From NCBI GenBank assembly GCA_947062675.1, contig CAMSQM010000035.1, positions 1 through 32,609 on the forward strand: a stretch of 32,609 nucleotides of DNA, in the 5' to 3' direction. Position 1 is the stretch's first letter, and every line of letters starts with the position of its first letter. This document shows positions 1-6,709 of this stretch, piece after piece. The notes beneath the pieces are model-generated. The model saw only the letters and a program-made list of their open reading frames with translations. It did not search any database and had not been told where the DNA came from. The position numbers and the translations under genes are program-made. This DNA comes from an uncultured Roseburia sp. Its GTDB lineage: Bacteria > Bacillota > Clostridia > Lachnospirales > Lachnospiraceae.

Positions 1-165
1 GCCGCTGTCAGGGATTTCACTGCCTTCAGTGCTGCCGCTGTCAGGGATTTCACTGCCTTCAGTGCTGCCGCTGTCAGGGATTTCACTGTCTTCGGTGCTG
101 CCGCTGTCGGGGATTTCGCTGTCTTCGGTGCTGCCGCTGTCAGGACTTTCACCGTCATTTTCGCT
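1..165. repeat. 33-nt tandem repeats in the stalk-coding region
   Basis: Units start at 1, 34, 67, 100 and 133. Units 1 and 2 are identical, unit 3 differs at two positions, unit 4 has a few more changes, and unit 5 is degenerate. On the minus strand each unit encodes an 11-residue SEIPDSGSTE(D/G) block. The period is a multiple of three, so copy-number change would lengthen or shorten the stalk without breaking the frame. The array may continue beyond base 1. Confidence 0.93.
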
Positions 166-3027
166 GTCCTCCGTGCCGGAACTATCGTTTTCTGTGCCGG
201 AGCCGTCATTGGCGCCATCGTCGTTTTCTGTGCCGGAACTTTCTGTGTTTTCTGTGTCCGGACCGCTGTTTTCATCTTCCGTGGACGCGTCTTCGGAAGA
301 GCCGGATTCAGAGGACTCTGTTCCGGAAGGAGTCTCTTCCGTGGACTGCGTATCGGAAGATCCGGGTTCGGAGGATTCTGTTCCGGAAGATTCGTCTTCA
401 GAGGATTCTGTTCCGGAAGATTCCGTTTCAGGGGACTCTGTCTGGGAAGTGTCGTCTTCCGTGGACTGCGTATCGGAAGATTCTGTTCCGGAGGAATCTT
501 CTTCTGTGGTTTCGGTGTCTTCCGTCTCCCCGGTTGATGTCTGGCGTCTGCGGCCCTGCTTCCCGCCGATTTCTTCCACAATCTGGAGCTCAGCGGTGTT
601 GGAGTACTCCGTGAATGTACCGTCCGCAAGCTTTGCGCGCACGCGGAACCAATAATATTCATTCATGTCAAAGCCGGCTTTTTCGCCGTCTGCATTTTTA
701 TACTGGACACAGCTGTAAGTGGTTTCTGCTGTTGTCTTAATGTGCTTAAATGTATTGTCGGATTCCGAGGTTGCATAGACACGGTATTCGACGGCGCCCG
801 GCCACGGGGTCCATTTGAGGGCAACTTCATTATCCACGATGGATGCGTCCAGCTGGATCTGTGCCTGCCTTGCGAGCGGGTCAGATTCTGCTGCGGTGCT
901 GCGGCCTGTTCCGGTGGTGACATACGCCCGTACTTTATAGTAGTAGGTGGTGCCGGTCACTGTGTCGGAATCGGTGTAAGTCGTTTTTGACGTTGTTCCC
1001 AGCGGGGTGTAGAGTCCGTTTTCGGAGCCTGCGCGCAGGATCTCATAACCGCTGACGCCCTCCTGGCCTTTCCAGCTTAAGGAGAGCTTTTTGCCGGATA
1101 CCGTGCAGTCTTCTGTTTTCCACTCTGCCTTAGCGCCGGTTACCGTGATCCGGAGCGGATCGGAGAGGGCGCCGAAGAGTTTGATCTTTTCGAGTGGATT
1201 CCAGGAGGCGGGGGCATTCTTATACATTCGCACGCGGTAGGTGTAAGTCTGGCCCGGGGTAAGTCCCTTATCTGTGAAGCCAAGCTCAGAGTTGCCGGTG
1301 TTGGAGGAGATCAGCCTGTCGTCGCGGTATATTTCGTAGCCGTCACAGGATGCGATCCGCTTCCACAGCAGCGTGGCGGAGGTGGTCGAGTTACAGTAAA
1401 TGCCTTCCGTCAGGGTTTTCACGCGGAGGGATGGCATGTCCTTACAGATGGACTTTTTAAAGCCGGATATTTTTGTCCATTTCGTCAGATTGGTATACTT
1501 CAGCAGCGGATCCGTGAACTTAAAAGAGTCCGCAGAGTCGATGTACTGGAAGACGTCCCAGATCAGCCGTCGTTTGTGCTGATTGTCGCTTAAGCCCCAG
1601 TGAAGTCCGTCCGCCATTTCCACGGCGTGGTCAAACTGCCGTCCGTAGATAAAGGACTCAATCATGCTGTCCGCCTCGCTTTTATAGTAGGCATAGGCAT
1701 AGGCCGCAGCCTGGATTTCCTCTCCCCTGGTCGAGTTGAAGGATTGTTCGGAGAGCATTATCGTATATTGTTTGCCAAAATTCTTTTTCACATAGTTAGT
1801 GAGGACATTCAGGTTGTTGAATGTGATAAAATTTGTGCTGGTGGAACTGGTCGCGTGGGAGTCGTCCCAGAAGACCGGATCGCGCAGACCCTGCGGGTAA
1901 GCATGGTAGGCGATGTTAAACACAATTTTTCCCTGTTCGTTTATCCGGCTGTAAAATTTATCCAGGACAGATTTTGTGGTAAAAAAGCGGCTGCCGCTCC
2001 TGTCGGCATCATAATTCCAGTTATAGTCCAGACTGATGTAGACTTTGGACTTTTTACTCACGCTTTTTACGGTATTGTAGCAGATGCGGAATGCCCTGGC
2101 GTAATTGTTCATATAGGTATTTAACTGTTTGCCGCCGCCGTAGTTCCAGGTGTCGGGGCTGTTGACCTCATTTCCAAGAATCCACCCGGAGACCAGATTC
2201 TGCTTAGTGCCGTAGCGGCTGGCGAGGAATGTCATTAAGGCCTCGAACATGCGGCAGCCATTCTGCGAGGAAGTTTTGATCATCGAATAAAGGGTCTTTG
2301 ACGGGCATTTATAGCGCATTGCCGCCGTTGCCGGGGAAGAATCGTTTGGCAGCAGCAGAATGACAGTCGCTTTAATCTTTGCCTGACTGTAGGCCTGTAT
2401 CTGGGAGTCGCAGGCTGCGATGGTCTGAGGATTCAGGTAATAAGTCTTTCCGCGGTATTTGTACGGAAGGCCGGACGATTTGTCCGATGTCAGGAAAGAG
2501 CTCAAAGTCCAGTTGACCACGGCATGCTTAATGCCAAGATCAAGCGATTCGGCGAAATCTTCCACCTGCAGCCCCTTTTTGGAGGTCACTTTCGGCCCGC
2601 TGCCGGTGTAGGATGCGAGCAGTTCAGGGTTGGTGATATAGCGCGGAGTGCCAAGGATCCGGTATGTATCGCCGGATTTCGAGGCGAGCGCAAATTTCTG
2701 ACAGAGCATCGTGCTTTTATACTTTACCCGGAAAGTCAGGGTGCCTGTTTTTGTCCGGACTGAGGCGAGCGGTTTTACACCGGACACTTTAGTCTCGGAT
2801 GCGTTTGCGTCGAGGGCAAACAGATAGAGTTTTTTGCCCATGTCGGACGTTTTTTCTTTTACCCGGACTTTTATTGTGACCTTTTTTCCTTTGCTGGTCA
2901 GCTTGCAGGAGGTCACGGTGACCGGCTGGGCAGCAGCCTGGAGCCGTTCCGGCGCAGCCAGACTGATTCCCAGAAAGAGGAGAAGCAGCGCTGCGATCAG
3001 ATATCTCTTGTATCCTGATTGTTTCAT
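1..3027 (-). CDS. Secreted DUF5722-type glycosidase-like protein with FN3 domains and acidic stalk (C-terminus off window)
   Basis: The minus-strand frame is open from ATG at 3027 to base 1: 1009 residues and no stop, so the C-terminus is missing. Residues 1-33 form a signal peptide (basic start, Leu-rich core, cleavage near LQAAA). A small beta domain follows, then a (beta/alpha)8-like region, about 150-525. It contains GWILGNEVN (Asn286-Glu287) and IMLSEQSF (Glu427), the spacing of acid/base and nucleophile Glu in retaining GH-A clan glycosidases. The sequence resembles the Lachnospiraceae DUF5722 family as I remember it; catalysis is inferred. Three fibronectin-III-like repeats lie near 534-629, 633-715 and 723-816, each with a Y-Y-x-V-R-A-like strand. 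From 817 on the chain is Ser/Thr/Glu/Gly-rich, then SEIPDSGSTE-type repeats, as in a wall-spanning stalk; an anchor may lie beyond base 1. The RBS is AGAAAGGA, 9 nt upstream of ATG. Confidence 0.88.
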   Translation of the reverse strand, partial: MKQSGYKRYLIAALLLLFLGISLAAPERLQAAAQPVTVTSCKLTSKGKKVTIKVRVKEKTSDMGKKLYLFALDANASETKVSGVKPLASVRTKTGTLTFRVKYKSTMLCQKFALASKSGDTYRILGTPRYITNPELLASYTGSGPKVTSKKGLQVEDFAESLDLGIKHAVVNWTLSSFLTSDKSSGLPYKYRGKTYYLNPQTIAACDSQIQAYSQAKIKATVILLLPNDSSPATAAMRYKCPSKTLYSMIKTSSQNGCRMFEALMTFLASRYGTKQNLVSGWILGNEVNSPDTWNYGGGKQLNTYMNNYARAFRICYNTVKSVSKKSKVYISLDYNWNYDADRSGSRFFTTKSVLDKFYSRINEQGKIVFNIAYHAYPQGLRDPVFWDDSHATSSTSTNFITFNNLNVLTNYVKKNFGKQYTIMLSEQSFNSTRGEEIQAAAYAYAYYKSEADSMIESFIYGRQFDHAVEMADGLHWGLSDNQHKRRLIWDVFQYIDSADSFKFTDPLLKYTNLTKWTKISGFKKSICKDMPSLRVKTLTEGIYCNSTTSATLLWKRIASCDGYEIYRDDRLISSNTGNSELGFTDKGLTPGQTYTYRVRMYKNAPASWNPLEKIKLFGALSDPLRITVTGAKAEWKTEDCTVSGKKLSLSWKGQEGVSGYEILRAGSENGLYTPLGTTSKTTYTDSDTVTGTTYYYKVRAYVTTGTGRSTAAESDPLARQAQIQLDASIVDNEVALKWTPWPGAVEYRVYATSESDNTFKHIKTTAETTYSCVQYKNADGEKAGFDMNEYYWFRVRAKLADGTFTEYSNTAELQIVEEIGGKQGRRRQTSTGETEDTETTEEDSSGTESSDTQSTEDDTSQTESPETESSGTESSEDESSGTESSEPGSSDTQSTEETPSGTESSESGSSEDASTEDENSGPDTENTESSGTENDDGANDGSGTENDSSGTEDSENDGESPDSGSTEDSEIPDSGSTEDSEIPDSGSTEGSEIPDSGSTEGSEIPDSG

Positions 3028-3068
3028 ACGTAAAATCCTTTCTGAAAGATATTGATGTCGCTGGCGCC

Positions 3069-3097
3069 ATTATAACATATTCTTGCCAAAGGCGCAA
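3069..3097 (-). promoter_or_regulatory. Sigma-A promoter of the DUF5722 gene
   Basis: Read on the minus strand, TTGCGC (3097-3092) and TATAAT (3074-3069) are separated by 17 nt, about 40 nt upstream of the ATG at 3027. The element overlaps the pyrF promoter on the other strand. Confidence 0.7.
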
Positions 3098-3111
3098 AGG
3101 AAGTGTATAAT
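3083..3111 (+). promoter_or_regulatory. Sigma-A promoter of pyrF
   Basis: TTGCCA (3083-3088) and TATAAT (3106-3111) are separated by 17 nt. This leaves a leader of about 25 nt before the pyrF ATG, containing its GGAGG. Confidence 0.8.
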
Positions 3112-3143
3112 TGTGCAATAAATTCAGAAAAGCGGAGGATAGT

Positions 3144-3842
3144 ATGGGGAAAGATGTGATTATTGCGTGTGACTTCAACAGTAAGCAGGAGGTCATCTCA
3201 TTTTTGGGGAAGTTTCAGGATAAAAAGCCGTTTATCAAGATCGGGATGGAGCTTTTTTACGCGGAAGGGCCGGAGATTGTACGGCTGATCCGGGGAATGG
3301 GTCATCAGATTTTTCTCGATCTGAAGCTGCACGATATTCCCAACCAGGTAAAAAAAGCGATGGCGGTCCTCTCGGGGCTGGATGTCGATCTGTGCAATGT
3401 CCATGCGGCGGGCACAAAAGCCATGATGGAGGCGGCGCTTGAGGGTCTGACAAGGGCGGACGGGACAAGGCCGCTGCTGATTGCGGTGACGCAGCTCACC
3501 TCGACGAGCGCGGAAGTGATGCGCAGGGAGCTTCTGATTGAGCGGCCCATGGACGAGACGGTAATGCATTACGCGCAGAACGCAAAGGAGGCGGGGCTGG
3601 ACGGGATTGTCTGCTCGCCGCTGGAGGCGGGGAAAGTTCATGCTGCGTGCGGGGAAGGATTCCTCACGGTCACGCCCGGAGTCCGCTTCGCAGATGGGGA
3701 TATGGGGGATCAGCAGCGTGTGACAACGCCGGCGCGGGCGCGGGAACTCGGGTCGGATTATATCGTTGTCGGACGGCCGGTCACGCAGGCAAAAGATCCG
3801 GTAGAGGCATACCTGCGCTGCGTGGAAGAATTTCTGGGTTAA
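3144..3842 (+). CDS. pyrF: Orotidine 5'-phosphate decarboxylase
   Basis: Decarboxylates OMP to UMP, the last step of de novo pyrimidine synthesis, in the cytosol. The 232-residue product has the usual length of the short bacterial PyrF. The catalytic signature D-L-K-L-H-D-I-P is at residues 59-66 (Asp59, Lys61, Asp64), the early strand ends in FIKIG (Lys32), and the phosphate-binding end reads VTPGVR and later VVGRPVT. The start at 3144 is preferred because GCGGAGGAT lies just upstream; an in-frame ATG at 3111 sits on the -10 box of the promoter and would add 11 residues without family support. Other pyr genes are not adjacent, so this copy is transcribed from its own promoter. Confidence 0.95.
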   Translation: MGKDVIIACDFNSKQEVISFLGKFQDKKPFIKIGMELFYAEGPEIVRLIRGMGHQIFLDLKLHDIPNQVKKAMAVLSGLDVDLCNVHAAGTKAMMEAALEGLTRADGTRPLLIAVTQLTSTSAEVMRRELLIERPMDETVMHYAQNAKEAGLDGIVCSPLEAGKVHAACGEGFLTVTPGVRFADGDMGDQQRVTTPARARELGSDYIVVGRPVTQAKDPVEAYLRCVEEFLG

Positions 3843-3947
3843 ATATCAGGGCTTTCGGGCCGGATACAAGGAGACATCGCCCGGGAAGTTTTACGGCGGA
3901 ATATCTGCAGGCCTGGGCAGGATGTCGGGAATATGGAGGTAGAACAT

Positions 3948-4772
3948 ATGGCAGTGTCTGTGGCAGGCACCGGCATGAAAATGCAGTCCGGACAGAGGAC
4001 GGGTAGAAAAGGGATCAGCGGAAGCACATTAAAAATGATTGCGATTGTAACGATGCTGATTGATCATATCGGGGCGGCAGTGCTCGGGCGTCTTCTGATG
4101 ACGAGCGGAATGATGGAAGCGATGGCGACGGAGGAGACGATTGAGACATGGCTTTCCAGCCACGCCGCACTATACATGGTCTATCTCGTGCTGCGGATGA
4201 TCGGGAGAGTTGCCTTTCCGATTTTCTGCTTTCTCATGGTGGAGGGATTTGAGCACACGGGAAACCGCTTTCGGTATGCCGTCCGGCTCGGCCTCTTTGC
4301 GCTGGTGTCGGAGATTCCGTTTGACCTTGCATTTAAAGGCACATTGCTGGAATTCGGGTATCAGAATATCTTTTTCACCCTGTTCCTGGGATTTCTTGCA
4401 ATGACAGTGTACTATTATATAGAAGAAACGCAGTGGAACCGGATTCTGCAGGTGATCCTTGGCGTGGCGGAGGCAGTGCTGTTTATGGGGGCTGCGGAGC
4501 TGCTCGGGACAGACTACGGCGCGCGCGGCGTGCTCTGTATTATGATATTATTTGCGTTCCGGAAGAACAGGAGAATGCAGATTCTGGCGGGCTGCCTGGC
4601 ATTTTTCTGGTGGGAGCTGCCGGCGCTGGCTGCGTTTGCCATAATAGCATTTTACAATGGGGAGAGAGGCTGGAAGCTGAAATACTTTTTCTATCTTTTT
4701 TATCCGGTGCACCTGCTGCTGCTTTATCTGGTGTGCTGGTTTATGGGGATCGGGGGAATTTCGGTGGTATAA
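3948..4772 (+). CDS. TraX-family integral membrane protein
   Basis: A 274-residue membrane protein of the TraX family. The N-terminal signature STLKMIAIVTMLIDHIGAA is followed by about seven more hydrophobic segments, including IGRVAFPIFCFLMVEGF and SEIPFDLAF, conserved positions of the family. F-plasmid TraX acetylates the pilin N-terminus. Chromosomal Firmicutes members are widespread, and their substrate is not established, so an acyltransferase role is only a family-based guess. The start at 3948 is chosen because GGAGG (3935-3939) sits 8 nt upstream; an in-frame ATG at 3933 overlaps that ribosome-binding site. It lies 105 bp after pyrF and 21 bp before the permease gene, probably cotranscribed with both. 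Confidence 0.85.
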   Translation: MAVSVAGTGMKMQSGQRTGRKGISGSTLKMIAIVTMLIDHIGAAVLGRLLMTSGMMEAMATEETIETWLSSHAALYMVYLVLRMIGRVAFPIFCFLMVEGFEHTGNRFRYAVRLGLFALVSEIPFDLAFKGTLLEFGYQNIFFTLFLGFLAMTVYYYIEETQWNRILQVILGVAEAVLFMGAAELLGTDYGARGVLCIMILFAFRKNRRMQILAGCLAFFWWELPALAAFAIIAFYNGERGWKLKYFFYLFYPVHLLLLYLVCWFMGIGGISVV

Positions 4773-4793
4773 GAAAGGAAATACAAAAAGATT

Positions 4794-5942
4794 ATGGAAA
4801 TATCAAAACAGACCAGAAGGCGTCTGATCGAGATTGTGGCGGCGGCGATTCTGCTATACTGCGGCCTGGAGCATTTTGATGTGGTCATCGGGGCGTTCCG
4901 CTTTGTGATGCGGATTCTGATGCCGTTTCTGATCGGCGGCGCGATCGCCTTTATCCTGAATGTTCCGATGAAGCAGATCGAGAAGTATCTGTTTCAGAAA
5001 AACAAAAAGATGGAAAAGTTCCGGCGTCCGGCGGCATATCTGCTCACGCTGCTCTGCGTCATCGGGGTGGTGGTGCTGGCGCTTGTGGTGGTGGTGCCGG
5101 AGCTTGGGAATACAGTCGGGATGCTGGTCACGCAGATTCCAAAGGCATTTTCCGCCATGCAGGAACAGCTTGAGGCGATTCCGGACGAGTGGCCGTGGCT
5201 GGGGCCGGCGATTGAGGAGCTGAATATTGACTGGGCAAAAATCTCGGAGTCTCTTGTGGATTTTGTCAGGTCCGTTGCGTCGGGGATTGTGAGTTCGGGG
5301 GTCGGTGTGTTTTCCGGAATTGTCAGCGGAGTGACAACTTTCGTGATCAGTTTTACGTTTTCTATTTATGTGCTGTTTCAGAAGGAAAAACTTTCCTCGC
5401 AGGTGAAACAGGTCCTGTATGCCCTGATACCGGAGAGGGTGACGGAGAAGCTGATTTCCGTGGCTGCGCTCTCCGATCAGGTGTTTTCCAGCTTTCTGTC
5501 CGGTCAGTGTGTGGAGGCGGTGATCCTCGGTGCAATGTTTGTGGTTTCCATGACTGTTTTCAGAATGCCGTATGCGATGCTGACAGGCATCGTGATTGCG
5601 CTGACAGCACTGATTCCCCTGTTCGGGGCTTTTATCGGCTGTGCCGTGGGGATGCTGCTGATCGTGATGGTGAATCCGGTGCAGGCGGTCTGGTTTCTCG
5701 TGCTCTTTCTGGTACTTCAGCAGGTGGAGGGCAACCTGATTTACCCGCACGTTGTGGGCAGCTCCGTCGGTCTGCCGTCGATCTGGGTGCTGGCTGCCGT
5801 GACGCTGGGAGGCAATCTGTTCGGAATTATGGGGATTATCCTGTTTATTCCGCTCTGCTCCGTGTTCTATGCACTTTTCAGGGGATTTGTGAAACACAGA
5901 CTTGCGGAGAGGAAGATTCCCGCGCGGAAATGGAAAAATTAG
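4794..5942 (+). CDS. AI-2E-family (PerM-type) transporter
   Basis: A 382-residue polytopic membrane protein with the AI-2E/UPF0118 plan: two N-terminal helices (about 10-55), a helix near 75-95, an amphipathic extracytoplasmic stretch (about 95-180), and a dense C-terminal helical bundle from about 240. That bundle has the family motifs PYAMLTGIVIALTALIPLFG and QQVEGNLIYPHVVG. Members export quorum signals, act as Na+/H+ antiporters or are uncharacterised; the substrate here cannot be read. The ATG at 4794 follows an AAAGGA about 14 nt away, a rather long spacing. It is the last gene of the pyrF-traX-permease set and is followed by a strong terminator. Confidence 0.88.
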   Translation: MEISKQTRRRLIEIVAAAILLYCGLEHFDVVIGAFRFVMRILMPFLIGGAIAFILNVPMKQIEKYLFQKNKKMEKFRRPAAYLLTLLCVIGVVVLALVVVVPELGNTVGMLVTQIPKAFSAMQEQLEAIPDEWPWLGPAIEELNIDWAKISESLVDFVRSVASGIVSSGVGVFSGIVSGVTTFVISFTFSIYVLFQKEKLSSQVKQVLYALIPERVTEKLISVAALSDQVFSSFLSGQCVEAVILGAMFVVSMTVFRMPYAMLTGIVIALTALIPLFGAFIGCAVGMLLIVMVNPVQAVWFLVLFLVLQQVEGNLIYPHVVGSSVGLPSIWVLAAVTLGGNLFGIMGIILFIPLCSVFYALFRGFVKHRLAERKIPARKWKN

Positions 5943-5963
5943 AGCCGGCTTTTGCGCAATAAG

Positions 5964-6012
5964 AAAAGGCCCTGGGAAAGAGGAGGAGGCAACTTTCCAG
6001 GGCCCTTTTTTC
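5964..6012 (+). terminator. Rho-independent terminator after the permease gene
   Basis: GGCCCTGGGAAAG (5968-5980) pairs with CTTTCCAGGGCC (5993-6004) apart from one bulged G. A-rich sequence precedes the stem and TTTTTT follows it. Confidence 0.92.
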
Positions 6013-6280
6013 TGCCACCGGGTGGCATGCCGGATAACGGCATTGTGTATATGGAAACCTGCCGGCCAGTGGCGGACAGGAGAGCTTTTTGCCGGAACTG
6101 ACAGAACCCCGGTGCTCCCGCCGAAACTCAACAGCTCCTTTTGATAGAACTCATCTTACAGGAGAAATGTGACGGAATCTTGACTGCAAAATGAAGAATC
6201 TCTTAAGAAGGAATAACATTTTTCTAAAAAATGGAAACAAATTCTAAAGCGTAAAACTGAGTATCCGCGCGGGAAATTTC
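6013..6280. other. Intergenic stretch without a recognisable gene
   Basis: There is no supported reading frame on either strand. It holds two small inverted repeats, TGCCACC-G-GGTGGCA (6013-6027) and ATGCCG/CGGCAT just after it. The last 100 bases, AT-rich, lead into the valS promoter. Confidence 0.6.
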
Positions 6281-6309
6281 TTGACAAATCGCCGCGCAGA
6301 CCGTATGAT
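6281..6309 (+). promoter_or_regulatory. Sigma-A promoter of the valS T-box transcript
   Basis: TTGACA (6281-6286), a 17-nt spacer and TATGAT (6304-6309) are near consensus. Transcription would start near 6316, immediately before the T-box stem I. Confidence 0.88.
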
Positions 6310-6315
6310 AAAACA

Positions 6316-6626
6316 AACACTGCCAAAGGTTATGAGAAAGATGAGTACGCATATGTGCCTGCCAGAGAGAAGAATTCACCGGCTGTAAGATTCTTTCAGG
6401 AGATGTATGCGGAACGTGGCTTTTAAACCGGAATACCGAGAAAGCGGTCCCCTGTCGGACGCAGAAGTATTTCCGGGTGGTCCCCGTTACCGGACCGCCG
6501 GCTGTAAGGGAAGCGTCCCCGACGGCTGGAAGGAGGCTGGTTTTATACCAGCGAACAGAGGTGGTACCGCGATCTGATCGCCCTTTGCACCCGGCATGAG
6601 CCGGCTGCGGAGGGTGTTTTTTTTCG
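6316..6626 (+). promoter_or_regulatory. T-box riboswitch, valine-specific, controlling valS
   Basis: The T-box core AGGTGGTACCGCG is at 6559-6571. Stem I begins near 6325. On its 5' side an AGTAC loop-E element is followed by GCATA; on its 3' side TATGC is followed by GGAAC and then GTG (6416-6418). By analogy with glyQS, where the loop-E strand directly precedes the specifier, GTG is the specifier codon and reads valine. The TGGN bulge is TGGT (6562-6565), whose variable U fits the A73 discriminator of tRNA-Val. A terminator follows (CACCC at 6588-6592, GGGTG at 6612-6616, eight T residues). Uncharged tRNA-Val should stabilise the antiterminator and permit valS transcription. Confidence 0.95.
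6587..6624 (+). terminator. Regulated terminator of the valS T-box
   Basis: An outer stem CACCC/GGGTG encloses a smaller CCGGC-ATGA-GCCGG hairpin, followed by T at 6617-6624. The GGGTGTT arm can also pair with AACACCC at 6631-6637. Confidence 0.82.
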
Positions 6627-6709
6627 CAGGAACACCCATCCTTTGTAAGGCAAACGGATAAAAAAGGGTAACATGCGGCAGATGACAGGTGAAGAGGGAG
6701 GAAAATGCC

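Noticed and set aside
29-655. Plus-strand 208-codon frame, Ser/Pro/Val-rich
   Set aside because: Antisense to the acidic stalk of the minus-strand surface protein; its repeats are simply the complement of the SEIPDSGSTE-coding units.
4854-6131. Minus-strand 425-codon frame, His/Arg-rich
   Set aside because: Antisense to the AI-2E-family transporter and through the terminator; composition is that of a shadow frame in GC-rich DNA.
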